A stretch of 63,945 nt of DNA, taken from NCBI GenBank assembly GCA_947501115.1, contig CANMVX010000022.1, positions 1 to 63,945 of the forward strand. Direction: 5' to 3'. Positions 55,901 through 63,541 of the stretch are shown here, one piece after another (position 1 is the stretch's first letter; each line of letters begins with the position of its first letter). The stretch is from Haliscomenobacteraceae bacterium. Lineage in GTDB: Bacteria; Bacteroidota; Bacteroidia; Chitinophagales; Saprospiraceae. A program made the translations under genes and the position numbers. The notes beneath the pieces were generated by a model. It was not told the DNA's origin. It made no database searches and saw nothing but the letters and a program-made list of their open reading frames with translations.

Positions 55901-56539
55901 ACCATCATTCTACCAGCTAACTTATTATCGTCTATTGACGGCCAACCTCTGTCAATAGGTGATTTCATCGGCGTTTTTTATAAACAACAAGATAAAGAAA
56001 TGATGGCGGGGTATGGTGCCTGGACGGGGTCATCCACTAATTTCAAGGTGTTTGGTGACGACCTTGCTACCCCAAACATAAAAGAAGGACTGAGTGTCGG
56101 CGAACCTTTTGTTATTAGAATCTGGTCGGTAAAATTAAAAAAGGAAATAATGGTTCGAACCGATTTCGCTTCCATTGGTACGCAAGGTTTAGTTATTTCA
56201 ACGGATAAATTTACAAATGGAGGGATTTCTATGATTTCAAAAATAACAGGAACCAGTACCTCTTTACTTACTTTGATAGATGAAAATAAAGTGAAAGTTT
56301 TTCCTAATCCCAGTAACCAATTCGTTCAAATTCAATCAAATATTGAATTTCTGGGTCAAACCTTTCTTGAAATTTATAATGCAAAAGGACAGCGTATTCA
56401 GCAACAATATTTTCCCGATGGCTGGCCTGTTGGAAAAAATATCCCACTCGATTTTTCTGGACACCCACAGGGTATATACCAACTAAGATGGTATAACCAT
56501 CAATTTTATTGGTACGGAAAAGTGGCTATTATAAGGTGA
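52922..56539 (+). CDS. T9SS surface protein with CXXCH motif and nine BACON repeats
   Basis: A 1205-residue surface protein. After a signal peptide comes a choice-of-anchor V/Reeler-like domain containing GSCGSCHSGG (CXXCH at 42-46, a possible c-haem site). From about residue 187 to 976 nine BACON-like beta domains of about 88 residues follow, each with SxxxxSFxxxGGxxxxxIxSNTxW and a TGSNNxxxxxxCxxN turn. Then a 140-residue Ig-like domain (LPSIWQVKPTNLVH) and a T9SS type A sorting domain (VKVFPNPSNQFVQIQ to end). BACON domains may bind carbohydrate or mucin. Anchored or released on the surface. Confidence 0.87.
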   Translation: MNKILYFLIPIGMAWALLSNSGGAAAVQNVDRTSSPLGVGSCGSCHSGGNYSPVISVELLDNNTVVSKYSPGKLYQVKVSIAAGNNPRGYGFQLVSLSGNNNIQGGNFGNAPAGFNKINLDNRVYVEHSSTRSSGSFVIPWTAPAVGTGSVRFYSAGVAVNGSGGSGGDSHVQAALPVTIAEDLATLTVSNASISFTASGGSQNVDITSNTTWTASESLAYLSVSPTSGTNNGTITIKCDPNTSTVARTGSITIAGIGAASKTIAFTQAGLAPVLNVTPDSLVFQDTGGIQQISIESNMTWTLSESLTFVSLSATSGSNNRIIDVICQPNTSAIKRTGTITLSGTGVSPKTIRISQNAAAPTLSVAPKELAFDQSGGNKTLSISSNTSWSVIESLSYVSVSQTTGTNNASITLTCQPNSATVSRSGIVKIASPGLDTQVINISQIGATTLLNVSPAAMTFNASGGSQKGTITSNTNWTVQENLSFIKVDSLSGLNNGGINVVCDSNYSAVTRTGLLTILGVGAVSKTINISQTGVSGFMNISPTSLDFNAAGGKQFFLVNSNTNWTVTEALTHISLNKTTGSFTDTVWVTCTPNTTTISRTGLITISGVGVQTITLAVNQIGEQPRLSVNPTNLSFTSTAGTKTITITSNIPWTITDSVTYLSSNVTTGSNNATVTISCTANPSALVRNTTLLIAGSGVSPISIPISQTGALAAMTLSPLSLLFPANGGEKTFNITSNTSWSITDTFPHLSFFPQSGLNNGTVKVVCDSNLATSLRSFLVPVAGFGLTARTITISQSGADEIFNASPNVLSFTSTGGEKTFNIFSNTSWALSESSSFISVNPSFGDLNKSITVICDPNISAITRKGKITFTGKSDASISIDIVQTGVAPLFKVLSDSIILDSSATQSSVKIESNTQWSLTKDVDWLSINTFSGSGNYSVLLSVAENSVMQERTGRLQIKSAQTDSVKTVLVRQKGRKLQLPSIWQVKPTNLVHTIILPANLLSSIDGQPLSIGDFIGVFYKQQDKEMMAGYGAWTGSSTNFKVFGDDLATPNIKEGLSVGEPFVIRIWSVKLKKEIMVRTDFASIGTQGLVISTDKFTNGGISMISKITGTSTSLLTLIDENKVKVFPNPSNQFVQIQSNIEFLGQTFLEIYNAKGQRIQQQYFPDGWPVGKNIPLDFSGHPQGIYQLRWYNHQFYWYGKVAIIR

Positions 56540-56554
56540 GTTTCTTTATTTAAC

Positions 56555-56562
56555 TACCTTTG
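56555..56562 (+). promoter_or_regulatory. Bacteroidota -7 box in front of the Sua5/YrdC gene
   Basis: TACCTTTG matches TAnnTTTG exactly, 15 bp upstream of the ATG at 56578, giving a very short leader. No -33 TTTG was seen at the right distance. Confidence 0.4.
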
Positions 56563-56577
56563 AGTTAAATTTTATGT

Positions 56578-57195
56578 ATGTACTTAAATATTCATCCGCA
56601 AAACCCAGAACCCAGAAAGTTAGAGCAAGTGGTGAAATGCCTCGAAAAAAATGGGGTCATCATCTATCCCACTGATTCGGTGTATGCTATTGGCTGCGAT
56701 ATGAGAAATCCTAAAGCCATCGAAAAATTAGGGAATATCCGTAAAATTGATGCAAGAGATGCTCTTTTTTCATTGGTTTGTAAGGACATGAGCCAGGCAT
56801 CTGCCTTTCTTGCTCCCATTTCAACGGTTATTTATAGGGCTATAAAACAACATACGCCGGGGCCATTTACCTTTATTCTTCCGGCGAGTCCTGCTATTAC
56901 AAAATTATTCGACAAGAAAAGGAAAACCATCGGTATTCGATTTCCAGATAATCCCATCGTTTTAGCTATGCTGGATCGTTTGGGAAGCCCCCTTTTAACT
57001 ACGTCCCTGCATTCCGAAACAGATGAAATTCAAGAATACTATGCTGATCCTGAAGATATTAAATCTGATTTTCAACATAAAGTAGATATGATTATTGATG
57101 GTGGAGTAGGGGGTAATATTCCTTCCACTTTAGTGGACTGCTCCGCAGATGAAATAATTATTTTAAGACAAGGTCTGGGCGTTTGGACAGATTAA
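56578..57195 (+). CDS. L-threonylcarbamoyladenylate synthase (Sua5/YciO/YrdC family)
   Basis: A 205-residue YrdC-domain protein. Core motifs are VIIYPTDSVYAIGCDM (ATP/threonine site), KRKTIGIRFPDNPI, and LLTTSLHSETDEI with the final STLVDCSADEIIILRQG. It matches the YciO/YrdC short form without a Sua5 C-terminal domain. It would make threonylcarbamoyl-AMP for tRNA t6A modification, though YciO-like members may have other roles. No other t6A gene is nearby. Confidence 0.85.
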   Translation: MYLNIHPQNPEPRKLEQVVKCLEKNGVIIYPTDSVYAIGCDMRNPKAIEKLGNIRKIDARDALFSLVCKDMSQASAFLAPISTVIYRAIKQHTPGPFTFILPASPAITKLFDKKRKTIGIRFPDNPIVLAMLDRLGSPLLTTSLHSETDEIQEYYADPEDIKSDFQHKVDMIIDGGVGGNIPSTLVDCSADEIIILRQGLGVWTD

Positions 57196-57220
57196 TTTCA
57201 AAAATTCAGGATCAATTCTC

Positions 57221-59545
57221 ATGAAAATAGTTATCTCTTTTTTAATCTTTTTTTTCTACTCCTTCATTTCTTTTGGCCAAACAGGTACGCTTAGAGGTCA
57301 TATTTATGATGCTGAATCAGGTGAACCCATTGCCTATGCCTCGGTTCAAATAATAAATTCAAAGGAAGGAGTTATTTCTGATGAAGATGGCTTTTTTCAA
57401 TTGTCTGCAGTTCCTTCAGGTATCCAAAGGGTTCAGGTTTCCTACCTTGGATATTTAGATACTTTATTGGAAATTGATATTATTTCCAATAAGATTAAAT
57501 ATCAATTGATTTATTTAACCAGGTCAACTATTGAATTGCAAACGGTTGATATTTCTGCCTCAAAGGAAAGGGCAAGAAGTGAAATTCAGATTGGTCAGAT
57601 TCAATTAAGCAAAGAAAATATAAAGTCATTGCCTTCTATTGGTGGAGAAGCGGATATTGCTCAATATTTAACCGCTCTGCCAGGGGTTGTTATTTCCGGT
57701 GATCAGGGTGGGCAAATTTTTATAAGAGGAGGTTCACCAGTGCAAAACAGAGTGCTTCTAGACGGACAATTAATCTATAATCCTTTTCATTCCATTGGTC
57801 TTTTTTCCGTTTTCGAGACCGAAATTATTCGTTCTGTCGATGTGCTAAGTGCGGGATTTAATGCGGAACATGGGGGAAGGATTTCGGCCGTTATGGATAT
57901 TAAAACCAGGGAAGGTAATAAAAACAGGATTTCTGGATTGGCTTCTTTAAGTCCCTTTCAAGGTAAATTACTTTTGGAGGGACCCATAAAAAAGCTAAAA
58001 AAGGAAAATGGGACCGCCGTTTCTTTTTTATTGACAGGGAAATATGGTTGGTTGGATAAAACCTCGCCACACCTCTATCGTTACGCTGTCGATTCCAATT
58101 TTTACGCTTTTGCTAAAAAAGATACCTCACTTTCTTCTTTACAGAATTTAGGGTTGCCCTATCAATACCAAGATCTTTACGGAAAAATATCGTTTTTAGG
58201 TGAAAATGGAAGTAAAGTGAATATTTTTGGATTTTCATTTACAGATAAGTTTAAACTGGCCAACATAGCCAGTCAAAAATGGGAAACTTTTGGTGGAGGC
58301 ATGTATTTTTTACTTTCTCCTCTTCAATCACCTGTGAGGATTGAGGGAAATATTGGTTTTAGTAGGTACAATCTTGCTTTAACGGAAAAAAATACTGGCC
58401 CAAGAAGTAGTTCCCTGGAATCATATACAGCAAGACTCGATTTCATGCAGGTGGGCAAGCATTCTGCGCTGGAATATGGCTTAGAATTGATTAGTTTAAA
58501 TACTGGATTTCAATTCGTTAATCCCTTTAATTTGACAATAAGTCAAAATGATTTCACTACTGAAATGGCTGCATTCGTCAGATTTAAATACCAAGTCAAT
58601 AAATTTATTCTTCAGCCAGGGTTTCGTATGCACTATTATGCCTCGCAAGGGCAATTTTCCCCTGAACCCAGACTTGGATTAAAATATTTATGGTCAGACA
58701 ATTTCAGACTTAAAATGGGTGGGGGATTCTACTCACAGAATCTAATAAGTTTAGCAAATAACCAGGATGTTGTGCAATTATTTTCAGGATTTCTGGTAGG
58801 TCCTGAAACAAGCCTTTTTAAAAGTGGCTCAAATGTTCCAGTGAAATCCCGCTTACAAAAGGCAATGCATTGGGTCGCAGGAATGGAATGGGAGCCGTTT
58901 AATCTTTTTTCTGTTTCTGTGGAGGGGTATCAAAAGTTTTTTAATCAACTCATATCTCTTAATAGGAATAAAAGAAAGGCTACTGATCCTGATTTTTTGG
59001 TTGAAGAAGGTCTTGCTACAGGCGTGGATGTCACCTTAGCTTACAAACCTACCTCATTTGATATCAGCGTGGCCTATTCATTGGCTTCGGTTTTTGAAAC
59101 CAGTAATAATGTTCGATTTCCTACTATTTTTGACAGGAGGCATAGCTTAAATTTTTTATTTTCCTACCTTGCTGGTAAATCTAAACAGTGGAAATGGGGA
59201 GCACACTGGTATGTTGGTTCCGGATTTCCATTTACTCAAACACAGGGATTCTTTGAAAATAATAATTTGACAGACCTTTTGCAAACGGATATATTAGGTG
59301 GTAATTATCCTTTAGGTACCCTTCTTTCTGATGAAATAAATGGGGGTAGATTATCCTATTATCATCGTTTGGATGTCAGTGTACAATACACACATAAAAT
59401 AAATAAATTTGCCTATATTGAATCGACATTTGCCGTAACTAATGTTTATAACAGGCAAAATGTATTTTATCTGGATAGAATTACTAACCAAAGGGTGAAC
59501 CAGTTACCGGTTATACCTTCTTTGAATATGACGATTGGGTTTTAG
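57221..59545 (+). CDS. TonB-dependent receptor with carboxypeptidase-like regulatory domain
   Basis: A 774-residue outer-membrane receptor. Signal peptide to about residue 20 (ISFGQ); an N-terminal CarboxypepD_reg-like domain (GTLRGHIYDAESGEPIAYAS, about 22-105); a plug (about 115-230) with SLPSIGGEADIAQYLTALPG and FIRGGSPVQNRVLLDGQLI; then a beta-barrel to the end. No SusD partner lies downstream, so a glycan substrate is not suggested by layout. It probably imports a siderophore, vitamin or other nutrient. Followed 23 bp later by an AGE epimerase. Confidence 0.9.
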   Translation: MKIVISFLIFFFYSFISFGQTGTLRGHIYDAESGEPIAYASVQIINSKEGVISDEDGFFQLSAVPSGIQRVQVSYLGYLDTLLEIDIISNKIKYQLIYLTRSTIELQTVDISASKERARSEIQIGQIQLSKENIKSLPSIGGEADIAQYLTALPGVVISGDQGGQIFIRGGSPVQNRVLLDGQLIYNPFHSIGLFSVFETEIIRSVDVLSAGFNAEHGGRISAVMDIKTREGNKNRISGLASLSPFQGKLLLEGPIKKLKKENGTAVSFLLTGKYGWLDKTSPHLYRYAVDSNFYAFAKKDTSLSSLQNLGLPYQYQDLYGKISFLGENGSKVNIFGFSFTDKFKLANIASQKWETFGGGMYFLLSPLQSPVRIEGNIGFSRYNLALTEKNTGPRSSSLESYTARLDFMQVGKHSALEYGLELISLNTGFQFVNPFNLTISQNDFTTEMAAFVRFKYQVNKFILQPGFRMHYYASQGQFSPEPRLGLKYLWSDNFRLKMGGGFYSQNLISLANNQDVVQLFSGFLVGPETSLFKSGSNVPVKSRLQKAMHWVAGMEWEPFNLFSVSVEGYQKFFNQLISLNRNKRKATDPDFLVEEGLATGVDVTLAYKPTSFDISVAYSLASVFETSNNVRFPTIFDRRHSLNFLFSYLAGKSKQWKWGAHWYVGSGFPFTQTQGFFENNNLTDLLQTDILGGNYPLGTLLSDEINGGRLSYYHRLDVSVQYTHKINKFAYIESTFAVTNVYNRQNVFYLDRITNQRVNQLPVIPSLNMTIGF

Positions 59546-59568
59546 TAAATTGAAAAAAGTTTAAAGTT

Positions 59569-60933
59569 ATGCGTCCAAAATTAATATGCTGTTGCCTTAT
59601 TTTCATTACTTCGTTTACTTTAAATGCGCAGTTTGCAAAGGATACTTTATGGCTTGCAGTTCATAAAGACATGGAAAAGTTATTATTCGAAAATATGTTA
59701 CCCGTTTGGTATCCTAAAGTATTGGATATTGAAAATGGAGGGTACTTTAGTGATTTTACTCATGACTGGAAACCAGAAGGGTCTCAACAAAAAATGATTG
59801 TTACTCAGGCAAGGCATGTTTGGTCCCTTGCCCAATTAAAAATGTTCACAAAGAAAGATACTTATGATTCGTATGCTTATCATGGTTATTTGTTTTTAAC
59901 GGATGTTTTGTGGGATCGTGTTCATGGTGGATTTTATAATCTGGTAGAAAGAAATGGTACTCCTGTTAAGGAAAAAGAGGCTGATATTATTTTAAAAAAT
60001 GCCTACGGTAACGCTTTCGGCTTATATGCACTGGCTACGCTGTATGAGGCAACCCGGGAAGAGGAAGTCTTGAATTTTGCTAAAAAAGTATTCCAATGGT
60101 TAGAAGACCATAGTCATGATCCCATAAATGGAGGTTATTATCAGTTTCTAACGCAAGAAGGAATGCCCATTAAAGAAGGGTGGGGAGGAGTTCCTCCTAA
60201 AGACCAGAATAGTTCGATACACTTGATGGAGGCCTTTACGCAATTATATAAAGTTTGGCCAGACCCCATTGTAAAAAATCGTTTGTCTGAAATGTTATAT
60301 CTGATAAGGGATAAAATGTTACATGAAAAAGGATTTTTACAGTTATTCTTTGCTAATGATTTTACACCATTTTCGTTAAGAGATTCCCTGCCTGAGGTTC
60401 AGCAAAAAAGATGGCATTTGGATCATGTCTCTTTTGGTCATGATATTGAAACGGCTTATTTACTGATGGATGCGTCCCATAAATTAATGGATATAGAGCC
60501 AAATGATGTTACGTTGAAAAAGGAACATCAAAAAACAATGGAATTAGGAAAAAAAATGGTGGATCATGGGTTAAAATGGGGTTGGGATAAAACATCGGCT
60601 GGCGTTTGTGATGCCGGGTATTATTATAAATTAAATGATTCATCCCGTATCATAAAGGATACTAAAAATTGGTGGGCGCAATCGGAAACCTTAAACACCC
60701 TTTGGTATTTTCAGCAATTATATCCTAATGATTCCATGAATTATAAACATTTATTTGTCGAACAATGGGATTTTATAAAAAAATATTTAATTGATTGGGA
60801 AAATGGAGACTGGCACGCCAGTTCCCTTGATAAAGATCCTCAGGCAAAATTTGGTCGTAAATCAAATATCTGGAAAGGCAATTATCATACCATCAGAACA
60901 TTAATAAATGTAATGAACGGCATAAAAAATTAA
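59569..60933 (+). CDS. Secreted AGE-family epimerase/isomerase
   Basis: A 454-residue (alpha/alpha)6-barrel enzyme of the N-acylglucosamine 2-epimerase superfamily. Motifs of the cellobiose/mannobiose 2-epimerase type are QARHVWSLAQL, NAYGNAFGLYALATLYEA, NSSIHLMEAFTQLYKVWP, DHVSFGHDIETAYLLMDA (catalytic His) and WWAQSETLNTLWYF. A signal peptide (to about residue 20, TLNAQ) places it outside the cytoplasm, which is unusual in the family. It may epimerise a disaccharide. Just downstream of a TonB receptor; a joint role is possible. Confidence 0.85.
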   Translation: MRPKLICCCLIFITSFTLNAQFAKDTLWLAVHKDMEKLLFENMLPVWYPKVLDIENGGYFSDFTHDWKPEGSQQKMIVTQARHVWSLAQLKMFTKKDTYDSYAYHGYLFLTDVLWDRVHGGFYNLVERNGTPVKEKEADIILKNAYGNAFGLYALATLYEATREEEVLNFAKKVFQWLEDHSHDPINGGYYQFLTQEGMPIKEGWGGVPPKDQNSSIHLMEAFTQLYKVWPDPIVKNRLSEMLYLIRDKMLHEKGFLQLFFANDFTPFSLRDSLPEVQQKRWHLDHVSFGHDIETAYLLMDASHKLMDIEPNDVTLKKEHQKTMELGKKMVDHGLKWGWDKTSAGVCDAGYYYKLNDSSRIIKDTKNWWAQSETLNTLWYFQQLYPNDSMNYKHLFVEQWDFIKKYLIDWENGDWHASSLDKDPQAKFGRKSNIWKGNYHTIRTLINVMNGIKN

Positions 60934-61060
60934 CCGTAGAGACGATGCACGCATCATCTTCTCCCCGACAGGTTTCCATTTTATATTTACCCCCAATCCC
61001 ATTCTTGAATCACGGATTTTAAGGATTATTGGATTTCACGGATGATGGATTACGTTTTTA
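60934..61060 (+). repeat. Palindromic ~129-bp repeat, copy A
   Basis: First of five related units. It begins with GTAGAGACGATGCACGCATC, whose core (60940-60959) is an inverted repeat AGACGATGC-AC-GCATCATCT with one mismatch in the right arm, then a CCCCGACAGGTTTCC element, then a stretch of spaced GGATT motifs (AATCACGGATTTTAAGGATT, GGATTTCACGGATGATGG). It starts at the stop codon of the AGE gene. Confidence 0.85.
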
Positions 61061-61175
61061 CCCTGTAGAGACGATGCACGCATCGTCTTCTCCCCGACAG
61101 GTTTCCATTTTATATTTACCCCTAATCCCATTCTTGAATCACGGATTTTAAGGATTATTGGATTTCACGGATTAC
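61061..61175 (+). repeat. Palindromic ~129-bp repeat, copy B
   Basis: Starts 129 bp after copy A. The core AGACGATGC-AC-GCATCGTCT (61069-61088) is a perfect 9-bp inverted repeat with a 2-nt loop. The GGATT part ends in CACGGATTACAGAGG, where similarity to the other copies stops. Confidence 0.85.
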
Positions 61176-61245
61176 AGAGGCCGGGTTCAGACAAGAACAG
61201 CATCGTATTATGCATCAGAAAATAACCCCAACATCCTTGTTTTTA

Positions 61246-61405
61246 CACTTTAACAATTTATCCCATTAATCAAAAAAATTATAAAAATCAAAGTTCAGAC
61301 AGTACCATTAAATAAAGGGCAATATTTTCACTTTTCATTCACTATGTGGTTCATTTTGAAACAAATTCCTTAAAATTCTCAGAATTCAAAGGAATTTGCG
61401 GGTCT
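61246..61405 (+). repeat. ~160-bp second repeat unit, copy 1
   Basis: From CACTTTAACAATTTATCCCA to the T-run after GGGTC. It is about 80 percent similar by eye to 63254-63415, including CATTAATCAAAAAA, AAAGTTCAGACAGTA, AAATAAAGGGCAA, CACTTTTCATTCA and a hairpin. The 70 bp between copy B and this unit have no counterpart elsewhere and hold no gene. The 206 bp after it (61406-61611) are AT-rich, with no feature I can support apart from forming the leader of the AraC gene. Confidence 0.7.
61363..61397 (+). terminator. Hairpin in second repeat unit, copy 1
   Basis: AAATTCCTT (61363-61371) and AAGGAATTT (61389-61397) pair over 9 bp; inside, AATTCT and AGAATT form a second stem. A GCGGGTC then T-run follows, so it may act as a terminator on the plus strand. 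The same hairpin is conserved at 63368-63402. Confidence 0.45.
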
Positions 61406-61611
61406 TTTTTTAAGATGAATTTGTAGTTCCGCGTAGATTTTATACGAAATTGGTAGTAAGTATTTCAATTTTTTTCAGGCTATAAAACATTAAGCTAATC
61501 TATTTTAAGGACTTAATAATATTTTAAAATGGATGAAATGAGTAAAAGACCATTTAAAATATTTATTTTTGAAACTGTGTTCTTTTGGATATTCTAGTAA
61601 ATTAATTTAAG

Positions 61612-62790
61612 ATGCTTGTTTTAAGTGGATTAGGTATTTTTTTTTCAGCTTTATTATTAATCTATAATAAGGGTTACAAATCTGCCAATATCTATTTAGG
61701 GCTGTTTTTATTCGCATTTAATTTCGTTACGCTATCTCATTATCTTTATTTATTCAATAATTCACCAGTTGTTATAGCTTTTGTTTTGAGTATTCCTTTA
61801 AATGCTTCAGCTTATACTATTGGGCCTCTGGCATTTCTTTATGTGAGATCAATTTTAAGGGATAATGCTAAGTTCACTAAATATGACGGATTACATTTTC
61901 TTATTTTTTTTATAATTTTGGCTGGGAGATTACACTTAAATTTCGGAAGTTGGGAGGAAAAATATAGGGTGGCCAATGATATTATTAATAATTCCTGGAA
62001 AAGTTTGAGCTACGCTAAATTAAATTTATTTTTTACATTACGAATTAATTATGCACTAAAGGGAGTTCATCTTTTTATCTACCTAATAGCTATTTGGGGT
62101 CTGATTCTTACTTATAAATATAAAAAATCATCTATTGAAGCATGGAGTAATCAGCAAAAAATTGTTAAAAATTGGCTGTTATTTTTTGCCATTATCGTAA
62201 CCTTTTTAGGTGTTTTTTTATCCACTATTGGCTTTATGTTTTTAAATGCTAAGGATAAACTGTCTTTTCAATATGAGGGGAATATTCTGTTCTCTCTCAT
62301 TTTTATAGGCTTTTTATTGTTACTCCTCGGCCTTGTTTTATTTCCCCAAATCCTTTATGGCATTCCTATGGAAAAACCGGGTTTGAAAGTAAAGGAAGAT
62401 AAAGCATTCGTAGAAAGCGATATGGAAAACTTCTCCTTAAAAGATGATTATATAGATAAAATAAGGATTTTACTTGAAGATTGGAAGAAGGATAATAAAT
62501 TTTTAGAAGCGGACTCAAATACCTTTAGTTTGGCAAAGGATATTGATTTACCATTACATCATATCACTTATTTTTTTAATCATATCAATAATGAAAAATA
62601 CATAGATTGGCGCAATAGATTGAGAATTGAATATGCTATTGGTCTAATTAATAATCAAAAAGGATACAATAAAACCATTGAAGTATTAGGTAAAGAATGT
62701 GGATTCAAATCCTATTCCGCATTTATTCAAAGTTTTAAATTGGTTACAGGGAAATTACCAAAGGAATTTATCAAGGATATTAAAAACTAA
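61612..62790 (+). CDS. 7TM-AraC hybrid transcriptional regulator
   Basis: A 392-residue protein with seven or eight hydrophobic segments in residues 1-250 and a C-terminal AraC-type DNA-binding domain (about 285-392; HTH segments LAKDIDLPLHHITYFFNH and TIEVLGKECGFKSYSAFIQ, then the conserved FKLVTGKLPKEF). Bacteroidota use such membrane-bound AraC regulators to sense signals across the membrane. Unusual is its setting: alone, between two clusters of repeats. Targets are unknown. Confidence 0.9.
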   Translation: MLVLSGLGIFFSALLLIYNKGYKSANIYLGLFLFAFNFVTLSHYLYLFNNSPVVIAFVLSIPLNASAYTIGPLAFLYVRSILRDNAKFTKYDGLHFLIFFIILAGRLHLNFGSWEEKYRVANDIINNSWKSLSYAKLNLFFTLRINYALKGVHLFIYLIAIWGLILTYKYKKSSIEAWSNQQKIVKNWLLFFAIIVTFLGVFLSTIGFMFLNAKDKLSFQYEGNILFSLIFIGFLLLLLGLVLFPQILYGIPMEKPGLKVKEDKAFVESDMENFSLKDDYIDKIRILLEDWKKDNKFLEADSNTFSLAKDIDLPLHHITYFFNHINNEKYIDWRNRLRIEYAIGLINNQKGYNKTIEVLGKECGFKSYSAFIQSFKLVTGKLPKEFIKDIKN

Positions 62791-62797
62791 TCAATAT

Positions 62798-62920
62798 CGC
62801 AGAGACGCGATGCCTCGCGTCTTCTCCGACAGGTTTCCCTTTTATATTTACCCCCAATCCCATTTTTGAATCACGGATTTTAAGGATTATTGGATTTCAC
62901 GGATGATGGATTACGTTTTT
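62798..62920 (+). repeat. Palindromic ~129-bp repeat, copy C (compensated palindrome)
   Basis: Starts 8 bp after the AraC stop. Its core is AGACGCGA-TGCC-TCGCGTCT (62803-62822), a perfect 8-bp palindrome whose sequence differs from the other copies on both arms, so pairing is kept. A 2-nt deletion lies in CTCCGACAGG. The GGATT part is intact. Confidence 0.85.
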
Positions 62921-63050
62921 ACCCCGTAGAGACGATGCACGCATCGTCTTCTCCCCGACAGGTTTCCATTTTATATTTACCTCAATCCCTGGTTTTGAAT
63001 CACGGATTTTAAGGATTATTGGATTTCACGGATGATGGATAACGTTTTTA
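62921..63050 (+). repeat. Palindromic ~129-bp repeat, copy D
   Basis: Core AGACGATGC-AC-GCATCGTCT at 62930-62949, identical to copy B; spacing from copy C is 127 bp. It has the full CCCCGACAGG and GGATT segments. Confidence 0.88.
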
Positions 63051-63173
63051 CCCCGTAGAGACGATGCACGCATCGTCTTCTCCCCGACAGGTTTCCCTTT
63101 TATATTTACCCCCAATTCCATTTTTGAATCACGGATTTTAAGGATTATAGGATTTCACGGATTATGGATAACC
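63051..63173 (+). repeat. Palindromic ~129-bp repeat, copy E
   Basis: Core AGACGATGC-AC-GCATCGTCT at 63059-63078, 129 bp after copy D. It ends in CACGGATTATGGATAACC. The next 80 bp (to 63253) hold no gene I can support. Confidence 0.88.
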
Positions 63174-63253
63174 TCTTCGTTTTAAAGATGGGGCTAATAT
63201 TAATGGTTACTTTTTACACAGCTTTTCATACTTACATCACTTTTTTCAGGGTT

Positions 63254-63415
63254 CACTCTAACAATCCATCTCATTAATCAAAAAAATCAAAGTTCAGACA
63301 GTATCTGCATATTCAAATAAAGGGCAACATTCTCACTTTTCATTCATTTTTGGGTTCATTTTGAAAAAAATTCCTTAAAATTCTCAGAATTCAAAGGAAT
63401 TTGTAGGTCTGTTTT
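63254..63415 (+). repeat. ~160-bp second repeat unit, copy 2
   Basis: From CACTCTAACAATCCATCTCA to GGTCTGTTTT. It repeats the blocks of 61246-61405 in the same order and orientation, after the palindromic cluster as in the first location. The T-run after the hairpin is shorter. Confidence 0.7.
63368..63402 (+). terminator. Hairpin in second repeat unit, copy 2
   Basis: AAATTCCTT (63368-63376) pairs with AAGGAATTT (63394-63402), and the inner AATTCT/AGAATT stem is kept, identical to the hairpin at 61363-61397. The run of T after it is only four, so termination is less sure here. Confidence 0.4.
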
Positions 63416-63516
63416 AATGCTGAAACTTTAAATCCAAATAGTTTTGTAAACAAAAGAATTAGATGGTTTTAAGTTATCTGCAATTTTTTAATATTACTCC
63501 CACAAATTCACCTTCG

Positions 63517-63541
63517 TCAGACATACCACGCGTATGTCTGA
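63517..63541 (+). promoter_or_regulatory. 10-bp perfect hairpin at the start of the last gene
   Basis: TCAGACATAC (63517-63526), loop CACGC, GTATGTCTGA (63532-63541). The last base is the A of the probable start codon ATG. TCACC (63508-63512) and GGTGA (63547-63551) add an outer five-base stem. It could control translation or be a bidirectional DNA site. Confidence 0.55.

Noticed and set aside
60934-63173. CRISPR array
   Set aside because: The repeated units are ~129 bp with no short variable spacers and no cas genes; the repeats are palindromic elements.
60934-63415. Insertion sequence or transposon
   Set aside because: No transposase or terminal inverted repeats with target duplication were found; the only gene is a regulator.
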